Origin: CAWUIO01 sp963922455
GTDB taxonomy: Bacteria > Bacteroidota > Bacteroidia > Cytophagales > Microscillaceae
DNA: 54,789 bases
NCBI GenBank assembly: GCA_963922455.1
Contig: CAWUIO010000035.1
Span: 1-54,789, forward strand
Direction: 5' to 3'
This document shows, one piece after another, positions 1 through 7,723 of the stretch. Within the stretch, counting starts at the first letter, position 1, and every line of letters begins with the position of its first letter. The notes beneath the pieces were generated by a model, which ran no database searches, had not been told where the DNA came from, and saw only the letters and a program-made list of their open reading frames with translations. The position numbers and the translations under genes were made by a program.

Positions 1-1843
1 CCGAGATAAAGCCTTCGTCGCTACTTATTAAAAGCCCCGATTCGGTGAGTAGGGTGTTTTCTTGAAAGCGTAGGCCGGGTAACTCCTCAAACTGAGGGTT
101 ATAAAAAGCCATTTGGCCTTGGTCGTCAAAAGACAACTCGATGGCGTTAATATCCGTGTAGCCAGGATTTAGGAGACGGATGAAGTTTTCGGTGTATTGA
201 TACGTACCTGATTCGTAGCGAATGCTAAAATGAGCCGGGGTATTACTGGGAGTAGTTTCATCAATCTTGATCCGGAAAGGGTCTAAATCGGTTTTAAACT
301 GGCTATCCGATGCCAAGTTGAATACTACCGAAGTACTGTCACTTATATGGATGAATGGACAATCGGAACTGATGGTGATTTTGACACTATCCAAGGCGTT
401 CAAGTGATTATTGATGGTCGCGATCACCAAGGTGGTATCACCTGCATAAAAGCTAGACCTTTGTTCTTGGGTAGCACAATCTTCCAAACTGAGGGCAATG
501 AGAGGTTCATTTAAGGCTCTATACATATCCAGGAGCCCCTTGCCTAACAGCCCTTCAAATTCTCCTGAGGGGGCTTGACTGGCAATGGCTTGGGCTGTAG
601 TTTTGATCCGGGCCATCACTTGGTCGGCATTTAGTTCGGGAAAGCGAGACCGGATCAATCCGGCACACCCCGCCACCAGGGGGGATGCGAAGGAGGTACC
701 CGTGATGATAAAGCTCGGATTAATATACACGCTTTCACCTGGGGCAATTACATCTACCTCTCGGTTGTAGGTAGAAAAACCCGCTTTATCCCCCGAGGCA
801 TCCGTAGCTGCAACCGACAAAACATAATCGGAATAAGAAGCTGGCCAATACAAATTTTGAGTATTATCATTTCCTGCGGCGGCAATCAAGACAGCATCAA
901 AATCATCTTTGGCAATTCTGACGACTTCTCTCTCAAATTCACTGGGTGGGCCTACCCGGCCCCAAGATAAATTGATGACCTTACAACCCTGCTTGGCGGC
1001 AAACAATATCCCAGCGTAGCCATCTATATAACTACCAATATCGTCGTCGGGAGCCACTTTAACGCCCAAAAAAGAGCAATTGTAGCCGGTTCCGGCATTG
1101 CCAATGCCATTATTAGGTACGGAAGAGGAGCAGTAGGCTACACTTTGGCCGTGAATGGCCGATGGAAAAAAGACATCATTGTCGGAGTCGAATGGATTAC
1201 TCAAAGAGTTTCCCGAAATATCATTTAAGGTATCGGCGGCGCTATCGATAAATTGGGGTAAAACAACATTATCGGCTAAGTCGGCATCGCTTAGATCGTA
1301 GCCATTATCAATGATCCCAATAACTACCGAGGGGTCACCCGTTTCCACGTCCCAAGCCTCGAAAGCCCTAATTTGCTCTAAGTGATATCTCTGGGCATTG
1401 GGTGAAGCATAAGGGTCACTGGGGATGAAAAGAGCCGAATGATTGGTATAAATGGGTTCTGCATAAGCAATAGCGGGATCATGGCGCATAAGCTCCAGGG
1501 CATCTTCTAGGGAAGTTGCCGCGTCAAACTCTACAGTAAAGATCCGGGAAAGTTCCGGATTAAATTGCGTTCTTTCCTTCTTTTTGGGGTTTGAGGCAAG
1601 CCAGGTATGTTTTGAGAAAACGGGTTCGGGCGTATGAGCGTTTAATGCCTGAAAGCATTGATGTAGACTATGTTGTACAGGAGCCTGTACTTCAAGCGAA
1701 TAGCCTTCTTTGAGTTTGAAAAGTAGAGTTTGTGGTAGACAGTTGCTACGGTAATCAAATTCCTTGTGCATTTCTTGGGCTGATAGGATGGATGAGAAAC
1801 CCAGTAGGCTTATCAGCCATAAAGCACGATAGAATTGTATCAT
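1..1843 (-). CDS. Secreted S8 subtilisin-family serine peptidase (3' end beyond window)
   Basis: A reading frame opens at ATG 1843 and runs off the left edge, giving 614 codons without a stop. The N-terminus is a signal peptide ending in LSAQ near residue 23. It is followed by a fervidolysin-like prodomain of about 100 residues that ends in an AYAEP-type motif. The peptidase S8 domain has its catalytic Asp179 in IIDNGYD, His231 in IHGQS, the oxyanion-hole region AAGND, and Ser384 in GTSFASP. DNG and HGQ replace the commoner DTG/DSG and HGT, but all three triad residues are present, so the enzyme should be active outside the cell. The residues after about 450 look like beta-rich adhesion or fibronectin-type sequence; in Bacteroidota such proteins often end in a type IX secretion signal, which would lie outside the window. 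The family is certain; the substrate is unknown. Confidence 0.92.
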   Translation of the reverse strand, partial: MIQFYRALWLISLLGFSSILSAQEMHKEFDYRSNCLPQTLLFKLKEGYSLEVQAPVQHSLHQCFQALNAHTPEPVFSKHTWLASNPKKKERTQFNPELSRIFTVEFDAATSLEDALELMRHDPAIAYAEPIYTNHSALFIPSDPYASPNAQRYHLEQIRAFEAWDVETGDPSVVIGIIDNGYDLSDADLADNVVLPQFIDSAADTLNDISGNSLSNPFDSDNDVFFPSAIHGQSVAYCSSSVPNNGIGNAGTGYNCSFLGVKVAPDDDIGSYIDGYAGILFAAKQGCKVINLSWGRVGPPSEFEREVVRIAKDDFDAVLIAAAGNDNTQNLYWPASYSDYVLSVAATDASGDKAGFSTYNREVDVIAPGESVYINPSFIITGTSFASPLVAGCAGLIRSRFPELNADQVMARIKTTAQAIASQAPSGEFEGLLGKGLLDMYRALNEPLIALSLEDCATQEQRSSFYAGDTTLVIATINNHLNALDSVKITISSDCPFIHISDSTSVVFNLASDSQFKTDLDPFRIKIDETTPSNTPAHFSIRYESGTYQYTENFIRLLNPGYTDINAIELSFDDQGQMAFYNPQFEELPGLRFQENTLLTESGLLISSDEGFIS

Positions 1844-2108
1844 TCTTTGTGTAATAGAATTTATAATAAGGGACTTTTGGGTGTCAGTTAAATAGCTTGG
1901 TACTTGAATTGCCTAAATTTTGAAACGAAAGAAACACATAGAACGTTTCCTTAATTTTACAAAAAGAAAGCCTAAATATATACACTAGAATAGATTAATT
2001 TGTTTTTTTAGCAGTTAGGAGCATTCTTAGATACTGCAAGCGGCTTATTTTTTCCGTTTCGGTATACGCTATGTTGAGAAGTATTTAATTTTTAGTAAAT
2101 TATAAAGT

Positions 2109-2615
2109 ATGGAAACCAAAAAAGAAGAAACCGCTTCCTTTGTTGTACGATTCACCCAAAAAGTATTTACCGACGAGTCGGGAGAATCTCAAGTGCAATG
2201 GCGCGGTAATATTCAACACGTGCAAGGGGGAGATGAGAAGCGTTTTTCTGATTTTGAAGAAGTGATCAAATTTATCCAGTCAAAACTAACCTCGCTTACT
2301 TTGGAAGCTATTGGGGACAAATCTCCCGAAGAACAACAAGGCATTCTCCATAAAAGCTTTGAGCTATGGAAAACCATGACGTATACCTACCCTCAACAAT
2401 TTTTGGAAGCATTTACCAACCCAGAATTGCCGGCCAAACAAATGGAGCAACAACTCAATGCTGTACAAGCGTTTTTTACCCAAGGCTTACAATTAGACGC
2501 TTGGATGCAAGTACCGGGTAGTAAAACCAGTCAAGTATCCCCCCTCGGGAATAAACTACTCGAACGATTGGAAAGATTAGAACAAAAAGTAGATCGATTG
2601 CTAGAGAAAGATTGA
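2109..2615 (+). CDS. Uncharacterised granule-cluster protein, acidic with C-terminal coiled coil
   Basis: This 168-residue soluble protein has no signal peptide or membrane segment. Residues 10-60 form a compact module (FVVRFTQKVF ... VQWRGNIQHV ... FSDFEEVIKFIQSKL) of a kind seen in small proteins that accompany polyhydroxyalkanoate genes. The middle is helical and rich in Gln and Phe (YPQQFLEAF, MEQQLNAVQAFFTQGL), and the C-terminus is a short coiled coil (LLERLERLEQKVDRLL). The stop lies 10 nt before the BTAD regulator, so the two are probably co-transcribed, and two phasin-like genes follow. I infer a granule-associated or regulatory partner role from this context. The exact function is unknown. 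Confidence 0.75.
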   Translation: METKKEETASFVVRFTQKVFTDESGESQVQWRGNIQHVQGGDEKRFSDFEEVIKFIQSKLTSLTLEAIGDKSPEEQQGILHKSFELWKTMTYTYPQQFLEAFTNPELPAKQMEQQLNAVQAFFTQGLQLDAWMQVPGSKTSQVSPLGNKLLERLERLEQKVDRLLEKD

Positions 2616-2625
2616 TTAGATCTCT

Positions 2626-3441
2626 ATGGCATCCATACAAAGGCAAATAGAACGTTTACATTCCTCCCAAAAGGAAGCAAGCCTTGAGGTATATACCTTG
2701 GGTAGCTTTCGGGTGCTTCGGGTCGGTGAAGAGATAAGCTCTAAGACCTGGGGGCGGGATAAAACCTTACAACTATTTCAATTTTTTGTCACTGCCCGCC
2801 ACCGGCGTGCCCTACACAAAGAACAAATCGTATCCCGCATTTGGGAAGATGCCAATACCCAAAGTGGAGACCGGGATTTTAAAGTTGCCCTCCACGGGAT
2901 TCATAAAGTGCTCGAGCCCGATCGGAAAAGCCGGGGGGAAGCCTTATACATCCAGAGAGAAGGACAAAGTTATCAGCTCAACCAACAAGCCGTCTGGATT
3001 GATGCCGAAGCTTTCGAGTCTTGGCTTAAACTGGGGAATCAAGCTTATATGGAAGACCCAGCCCAAGCCATCGAGTGTTATGAAGAAGCCATTCATTTAT
3101 ACCAGGGAAGGTATTTACCCAACCGGATTTATGAGGACTGGACCAGTGCCGAAAGAGAAAGGCTACAGCTCTTAGCCTTAAACACCCTGGGGAGCCTTGG
3201 CGAGTTAATTGTCTCTAAAAACCCTCAGGAAAGCATCCGACTGGCCCAGGAAGCCCTGCGCATCGATAATACCAATGAAGAAGCCTACCGCTTACAAATG
3301 AAAGCCTACCTCGAGCGGGGGAATCGCCCCATGGCTATAAAAACCTTTCTCCAGTGCGAAGAAGTGCTCAAAGAGGAGTTTGGCATTGCCCCTTTGCCCG
3401 AAACCCAATCTCTTTTGGCCCAGATTGAAGATATCGCCTAA
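2626..3441 (+). CDS. SARP-like transcriptional regulator with BTAD domain
   Basis: The protein has 271 residues. Residues about 18-115 resemble an OmpR/SARP-type winged helix (LEVYTLGSFRVLRVGEE ... VALHGIHKVLEP). Residues about 125-270 form a bacterial transcriptional activator domain built from TPR-like helices (YEEAIHLYQGRYLPN, EEAYRLQMKAYLERGN, CEEVLKEEFGIAPLPET). There is no NTPase domain, so this is a minimal SARP-type factor. SARPs are known to bind direct repeats with an 11-bp period just upstream of the -10 region. Such a repeat lies 23 nt after this gene, in front of the phasin gene, which makes that promoter the obvious target. The gene follows the 2109 gene by 10 nt. Confidence 0.85.
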   Translation: MASIQRQIERLHSSQKEASLEVYTLGSFRVLRVGEEISSKTWGRDKTLQLFQFFVTARHRRALHKEQIVSRIWEDANTQSGDRDFKVALHGIHKVLEPDRKSRGEALYIQREGQSYQLNQQAVWIDAEAFESWLKLGNQAYMEDPAQAIECYEEAIHLYQGRYLPNRIYEDWTSAERERLQLLALNTLGSLGELIVSKNPQESIRLAQEALRIDNTNEEAYRLQMKAYLERGNRPMAIKTFLQCEEVLKEEFGIAPLPETQSLLAQIEDIA

Positions 3442-3463
3442 TTGTACTCCCCTTTTTTTCTGC

Positions 3464-3491
3464 GTAACTGCCTTGTAACTCAGTTGTAACT
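3464..3491 (+). promoter_or_regulatory. Three GTAACT direct repeats with exact 11-bp period (putative SARP operator)
   Basis: GTAACT occurs at 3464-3469, 3475-3480 and 3486-3491, so start-to-start spacing is exactly 11 bp twice. Copies 2 and 3 extend to TGTAACT; copy 1 is CGTAACT. All copies lie on the same face of the helix. The last ends 9 nt before a -7-like box, which matches the arrangement known for SARP activators. The upstream neighbour encodes a SARP/BTAD protein. Binding itself is inferred. Confidence 0.6.
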
Positions 3492-3500
3492 TCAGCCTCG

Positions 3501-3508
3501 TATTTTTA
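3501..3508 (+). promoter_or_regulatory. Putative -7 box of phasin promoter
   Basis: TATTTTTA at 3501-3508 is one mismatch from the Bacteroidota -7 consensus TAnnTTTG. No TTTG -33 box is present; the GTAACT repeats occupy that place instead, as expected for an activator-dependent promoter. Transcription would start near 3515 and leave a leader of about 35 nt. Confidence 0.4.
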
Positions 3509-3548
3509 CAGTGTAATTAAACATCAACGAGTACTAAAAGACAAGACA

Positions 3549-4001
3549 ATGGCTGACAATCAAAATATCTTGAATACACTCCAAGCCCAAATGGATACAT
3601 TTTCGGAGCAAGCCCAAAGCTACCAAAGTGAAGCGGTCAAAGTAAGTCAGAAAATGACCGAAGATTCTTTAAAATATTACCAAGAATGGCAAAACTTTTT
3701 TACCCAAGCTTGGGAAGAAAGTGAAAAAATGGCCAAAAAGCAGCAAGAGTTCGCTTACGAAACGATTGAGCAAGTACAAATCTACGTAGAGGCCTCAAGT
3801 CAACGTTTTCAAGATTTTTGGACCGAAGCTACCCAGGTTGAAGTAGCCACACCCGTAAAAAAGCCAAGCCCTGCCCCGGCTAAGACGGCCCCTAAGACCG
3901 TCAAAAAAGCCAAAAGCACTCCTAGCAAGACTAAAACCACGGCCAAAGCTAGCCCCAAAACGACTAGCAAAGCAGCAGGTAAGGATACTCCCGCAGTTTA
4001 A
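3549..4001 (+). CDS. Phasin-family protein with histone-H1-like basic tail
   Basis: The protein has 150 residues. Residues 1-95 form long amphipathic helices typical of phasin-2-type granule coat proteins (FSEQAQSYQSEAVK, YYQEWQNFFTQAW, AKKQQEFAYETIEQV). Residues about 100-145 are a Lys/Pro/Ala/Thr-rich low-complexity tail resembling AlgP, histone H1 or PhaF. In PhaF-type proteins such a tail binds DNA and ties granules to the nucleoid; a similar role here is an inference. Expression probably depends on the repeat-bearing promoter at 3464-3508. A second phasin follows 53 nt downstream. No PHA synthase lies within the window. Confidence 0.8.
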   Translation: MADNQNILNTLQAQMDTFSEQAQSYQSEAVKVSQKMTEDSLKYYQEWQNFFTQAWEESEKMAKKQQEFAYETIEQVQIYVEASSQRFQDFWTEATQVEVATPVKKPSPAPAKTAPKTVKKAKSTPSKTKTTAKASPKTTSKAAGKDTPAV

Positions 4002-4054
4002 TCTAATTGTAATAAAATCTTTTTTTAAAATTCACCCTTATAAATAGTACCATT

Positions 4055-4348
4055 ATGACTAACGTATTAGAGCAGTTCACCAATTTTGACGTAAACAAAG
4101 AGATGGATAAATTCAAAGAAGCTCCTGAGCAAATGCAAAAATTTGCTATGGAAAATTCTAAAGTAGCCATCGACAGCTTCGTAAAAAGCAGCGAGCAGTG
4201 GCAAGAAGTTGCTCAAAACGCTGTAAAAAGCAGCTTGGAAGTTGCTGCCAAGCAGCAAGAGCTTTTCTTCTCTACTATGGAGCAAGCTAAAACTCAATTT
4301 GAAGCTGGAATGAACCGCAGCCGCGATTTCTTCCAAGTTGTAAAGTAA
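4055..4348 (+). CDS. Small phasin-like protein
   Basis: This 97-residue, wholly helical protein has the phasin-2 pattern (APEQMQKFAMENSKVAIDSF, QWQEVAQNAVK, AAKQQELFFSTMEQAKTQFE). It shares the KQQE-F--TMEQ/TIEQ block with its upstream neighbour but lacks the basic tail, so the two are probably paralogues. It likely coats polyester or other storage granules. Codon choice is unusually uniform (many GCT, AAA and GAA codons), suggesting high expression. A strong terminator follows 42 nt after the stop and closes the cluster. Confidence 0.78.
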   Translation: MTNVLEQFTNFDVNKEMDKFKEAPEQMQKFAMENSKVAIDSFVKSSEQWQEVAQNAVKSSLEVAAKQQELFFSTMEQAKTQFEAGMNRSRDFFQVVK

Positions 4349-4390
4349 ATATTAATAGGAGTAATAAACCCGGAAGTTTATTGTTTAAGA

Positions 4391-4420
4391 AAAAGCCCCT
4401 CAGATGAAGGGGCTTTTTTT
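4391..4420 (+). terminator. Rho-independent terminator after phasin genes
   Basis: A 10-bp stem AAAAGCCCCT / AGGGGCTTTT with a 7-nt loop is followed by a run of T. It ends transcription from the phasin cluster before the hydrolase gene. Confidence 0.9.
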
Positions 4421-4492
4421 GTTTCCCTACACTGGTTGGGCCCATTTGCTAAGAAATCCTTAGCTTTACCTCCAGCAAAATTCAAGAACGAT

Positions 4493-5332
4493 ATGGGCAC
4501 CTATACAAATACCTGGAAAAGTAACGATAGTCTGCGTATTTACAGCCAATCCTGGCTTCCTGAATCACCCCAGGCCCTCATCGCTCTAGTACACGGATTT
4601 GGCGAGCATTGTAACCGCTACGAAGAGCTGGTTCAGTTTTTCCTGGGAAAACAAGTGGGTGTAGTAGCTATCGATCAAAGGGGCCATGGCCAATCGGAAG
4701 GCCCTCGGGGACATACCCCTCAGATGGACTTACTATTGGACGAAATTGGGCGTTTGATCCATTTCACGCAAGAAAGCCACCCCAGTCTGCCCCTGTTTCT
4801 CTATGGTCACAGCATGGGAGGGATGTTGGTGTTAAACTATGTACTGCGTAAAAAACCAAACCTGGCTGGAGTGATTGCCACCGGCCCCCTTGTCACCGTA
4901 GAGCCCCCGCCTTCTTGGGCACTCATTGCCCTAGCCCGTTTCATGAAAAATATTTATCCCCGGTATACGCAAAAAGTAAAAGTAAGCCCCGAGGCCCTAT
5001 CCCGTCGCCCAGAAGTAGGAAAAGCCTACACAGAAGATCCATTAGTACACAATTGGGCTTCGGCCATGATGGGGCTAGGGATTTTAGAATACTCGGCCTT
5101 CTTAGAACGTTATAGGGGAGAAGCCCCAATGCCCACCTTACTCATGCATGGGGGAGAAGACCGGGTTACTTCCCCCCAGGGTACCGAAAAATTAGCCTCG
5201 GCCCTGAAGGGTTCCGTACAATGTAAAATATGGGAAGGTGCTTTTCATGAATTACATCATGAGATAAATGCCCCTGAAATCATGAATTATACCTGGGATT
5301 GGATGCAAGCTCGTTTACAAGATACACCTTAA
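4493..5332 (+). CDS. Alpha/beta hydrolase, monoacylglycerol lipase-like
   Basis: The protein has 279 residues from ATG 4493; an upstream in-frame TTG at 4436 gives an implausible extension. It has the hallmarks of the Hydrolase_4/monoacylglycerol lipase family: HGFGEHCNRY at residues 34-43, nucleophile elbow GHSMGG with Ser107, acid Asp223 in GGEDRV, and His252 in AFHELHHE. No signal peptide is seen, so it should act in the cytoplasm on monoacylglycerols or lysophospholipids. Lysophospholipase PldB is the main alternative. Proximity to phasin genes could hint at storage-lipid turnover, but the terminator separates the units. Confidence 0.88.
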   Translation: MGTYTNTWKSNDSLRIYSQSWLPESPQALIALVHGFGEHCNRYEELVQFFLGKQVGVVAIDQRGHGQSEGPRGHTPQMDLLLDEIGRLIHFTQESHPSLPLFLYGHSMGGMLVLNYVLRKKPNLAGVIATGPLVTVEPPPSWALIALARFMKNIYPRYTQKVKVSPEALSRRPEVGKAYTEDPLVHNWASAMMGLGILEYSAFLERYRGEAPMPTLLMHGGEDRVTSPQGTEKLASALKGSVQCKIWEGAFHELHHEINAPEIMNYTWDWMQARLQDTP

Positions 5333-5385
5333 TCATCCCATCTCCATGATTCTTATTCGTAGCAAACCTTTATTTTCTTAGCAAT

Positions 5386-5745
5386 ATGAATACTATTTTA
5401 ACTTCCTTGCTCTTTTTGAGCACTTTTCTGTACCCACAACCCGAAAACCCTCTGGTTGGCACGTGGCAACATCCCGAAGTACAGGGCTTGACCATCGTAT
5501 TAGAAGCCGATATGAGCTATGGCGTAGATGGTGATGGCGATGGCATCATGGATGTTACCGGTACCTACGAAATCGAGGAACAAACAATCAAGCTGCACGA
5601 TAAAAGCGGTGCGAATGCTTGTACCGATGCAGATGGCGTGTATACATTCACGGTAGAAGTAGACAAGATTCGCTTCGAGAAGAAAGAAGATAGCTGCACC
5701 GACCGTGCGGAGGCCCTTGATGGAGTGACCTGGAAAAAACAGTAA
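5386..5745 (+). CDS. Small secreted lipocalin-like protein with Ca-binding-type loop
   Basis: The protein has 119 residues: a short signal peptide (MNTILTSLLFLSTFLYP), then LVGTWQHP and a run of short beta strands. This pattern is common in small lipocalin-like exported proteins of Bacteroidota. The segment DGDGDGIMD at about residues 46-54 is a Ca2+-binding-type loop rather than a full EF-hand. Two Cys residues near 72 and 105 could form a disulfide. Function unknown. Confidence 0.72.
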   Translation: MNTILTSLLFLSTFLYPQPENPLVGTWQHPEVQGLTIVLEADMSYGVDGDGDGIMDVTGTYEIEEQTIKLHDKSGANACTDADGVYTFTVEVDKIRFEKKEDSCTDRAEALDGVTWKKQ

Positions 5746-5827
5746 GTCTTCTCTCGTAAAGGGGGCCATAGCCAAGCAAACTTTGGCCCTCTTTCATTTG
5801 TTTCGAGTGTACACACCAAGTACATCT

Positions 5828-6844
5828 ATGCTGCAAGATCTTTGGGTAGTATCCCAATTGTTTGCTCAACTATGGGTATGGCTCCTATTGGGAGGGTCCA
5901 CGCTACTTTCTCTCCAATTTATTAGAAAATGGGATGCTGATTCTAGTTCAGAAACGCAGTTATATTTAGAACGCAAAACCTATTTGGTGTCCTCTATTGT
6001 ACAATTTGCTCTGGGTTTTCAGATACTGATACTCCTCCTCTTTCTACTCAATAGTAACCATCATCTGCCAGGATTGCTAGATGGAGCCATGTGCGCTACG
6101 GGAAGTTTAGGAGTGAATGGATACGGTTATCCCGTCATGTATTTAAAAGCTGGGAGCGTTCTCCTCTTTCTCGTATTTTTAGGACTTAATTTCCTAGATC
6201 ACCACGAGCCCTTATTCCCCTTGACCCCCCAGAAATATGGGCTCTTGTTTCCTATTTTCCTACTGGTAAGTCTTGATCTCGTATTTTCGGTCTTATATTT
6301 TCAAAATATCAAACCCGACGTTATAGCCACCTGTTGCAGTGTAAGTTTTAGCTCCTCGGCTCCCACCTCATTTTTTGAGCTGGAACATTTTTATCCCCAA
6401 TCTCTCGGCTTGTACGGGGGGGTAGCTATCCTGCTCTTTTTGAGCCAGGTATATCATTTTAGGCGAGCCAAGCTTCAAGGTTGGCCAAATAAGCCAGGTA
6501 TTTTTTCTATATTTCAGCTCATTTTAAGCTTTTTTTACGTGGCCTTGGCGATGTATACCCTCCGTCACTTTTGGGTAAAATACATCTATGGCCTTCCTTC
6601 TCACACCTGCATCTTTGATATCTTTTGGCAAAAATATCATTACATAGGCTACCCGATTTTTATATCATACTACCTCTTACTGATTAGCCAAATCTATTTT
6701 TGGCTCTTCTCCTACGTTCGCCCCAAATTACAAAGCGATCACTTTCCTCTTTGGCTAGGCTGGCAGTGGATCGGGATGCTAAGTTTGATAATTTCTCTGG
6801 GCATTCCTCTGGCCTATTACTGGGCTTGGTCTGGTCAATTGTAA
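5828..6844 (+). CDS. Eight-TM membrane protein with conserved-looking Cys motifs, function unknown
   Basis: The protein has 338 residues from ATG 5828; a TTG at 5783 is in frame but less likely. About eight hydrophobic segments are visible, the first near residues 10-30 and the last near 310-335. Loops carry MCATGSLGVNGYGYP after TM2, IATCCSVSF after TM4, and HTCIF near TM7. Four to five Cys residues in predicted loops suggest redox or metal chemistry at the membrane, but I cannot name a family. A GC-rich intergenic element begins 3 nt after the stop. Confidence 0.75.
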   Translation: MLQDLWVVSQLFAQLWVWLLLGGSTLLSLQFIRKWDADSSSETQLYLERKTYLVSSIVQFALGFQILILLLFLLNSNHHLPGLLDGAMCATGSLGVNGYGYPVMYLKAGSVLLFLVFLGLNFLDHHEPLFPLTPQKYGLLFPIFLLVSLDLVFSVLYFQNIKPDVIATCCSVSFSSSAPTSFFELEHFYPQSLGLYGGVAILLFLSQVYHFRRAKLQGWPNKPGIFSIFQLILSFFYVALAMYTLRHFWVKYIYGLPSHTCIFDIFWQKYHYIGYPIFISYYLLLISQIYFWLFSYVRPKLQSDHFPLWLGWQWIGMLSLIISLGIPLAYYWAWSGQL

Positions 6845-6846
6845 AT

Positions 6847-6976
6847 GGGGGCTGCCCCCGGCGATGCTTGAGGGTAGCCCTAGGGGTATACGTACCGCCG
6901 GGGTCGGGCTTTCGCTACTCGCCAGCCAGCCCACAGCCAGCGGCGGGCTCAAACAGGCCGCTCTATCCCTCAGCCA
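6847..6976 (+). repeat. Structured GC-rich intergenic element, copy A (+)
   Basis: The copy opens with GGGGGCTGCCCCC and has a main stem CCCCGGCG (6856-6863) / CGCCGGGG (6896-6903). The shared block TCGGGCTTTCGCTACTCGC follows, then a second hairpin (CGCC/GGCG) and the end block CAGGCCGCTCTATCCCTCAG. It begins 3 nt after the stop of the membrane-protein gene, on the same strand. Confidence 0.9.
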
Positions 6977-7100
6977 GGAAAATACCCCAAAACAAGTCAA
7001 GCCTAGGCCTAAATAATCAAAAAGAGGATTCCTAGAATAGTCCAAGTATGCATTTTTTATGCTTGGAAAGGGCTCTGCATTTAGATGTTAGACAACTCTC

Positions 7101-7108
7101 TAATTTTG
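7101..7108 (+). promoter_or_regulatory. Putative -7 box for the 7143 operon
   Basis: TAATTTTG matches TAnnTTTG exactly and lies 34 nt before the ATG. No clear TTTG -33 box is seen. Confidence 0.4.
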
Positions 7109-7142
7109 TGTATTTTTACCTTTCAAGACAAACAGCTCCCCC

Positions 7143-7718
7143 ATGGAAAACTTTGATGTCGTCAAAATTCTCAGTTATGGCCTATCCGGATTGGCCTTTT
7201 TATTACTATTTCTTACATACTCCTTGATCCGTCAGGAACAAAGCCGCTCTAAGCCACGCAAAGAGATTTTGGGAACCATACGCTCTTTTATGTTTCTTGT
7301 ATTTTTTTGTGTGGTCGTAGTGGGTATATTTGGAGTACCTACCATGCGGGACAATGAGCTCTTACAAGCCAGCAATGACTCCCTGAGTACCGAAAACCAA
7401 GAAATTTACTCTCTCTATTCCTTTCTCCAAAAAATCAATTATCTCAAAAACGCCGAGAGCCTAGACAAAGATGAAGCGGTCATGATTGTGAGTGATTTGA
7501 GTCAAGAGTTAGACTCCTTAGGAAATTCACTGGACAAAGTAAAATCCTTGAAACGCAAAGGTATCCGGAAGATCCAAGAAGATTTGGCCCAGAAAGTAGA
7601 AGACCTAAAAAAACAAGAAGGGGACCTAAAACCCAAAGAACTAGCTGCCTTGGCCGAGGAAATTCAAGAATTAGAAAGCCGCATGGAAGAAGTTACCCGA
7701 CGTAAATACCGAAAATAA
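7143..7718 (+). CDS. Two-TM coiled-coil protein, function unknown
   Basis: The protein has 191 residues. TM1 spans about 9-29 and TM2 about 47-68, with a short basic loop (RQEQSRSKPRKE) between them. Residues 75-191 are charged coiled coil (SLDKVKSLKRKGIRKIQEDL, KQEGDLKPKELAALAEEI). It looks like an integral membrane protein with one soluble coiled-coil arm. The next gene starts 5 nt downstream and encodes a second membrane protein with a coiled-coil tail, so the two probably form a complex. I recognise no family. Confidence 0.75.
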   Translation: MENFDVVKILSYGLSGLAFLLLFLTYSLIRQEQSRSKPRKEILGTIRSFMFLVFFCVVVVGIFGVPTMRDNELLQASNDSLSTENQEIYSLYSFLQKINYLKNAESLDKDEAVMIVSDLSQELDSLGNSLDKVKSLKRKGIRKIQEDLAQKVEDLKKQEGDLKPKELAALAEEIQELESRMEEVTRRKYRK

Positions 7719-7723
7719 GACCC

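Noticed and set aside
2786..3175. 129-codon frame inside the SARP-like gene
   Set aside because: Shadow in another frame of a gene with clear domain matches.
3464..3491. CRISPR-like reading of the GTAACT repeats
   Set aside because: The repeat is 6-7 bp with 11-bp period, far shorter than CRISPR units; helix-phased operator geometry explains it better.
6847..6976. Possibility that the GC-rich elements are insertion sequences or integron attC sites
   Set aside because: No transposase, no terminal target duplication visible, no attC core sites, and the orientation follows the upstream gene rather than a cassette array.
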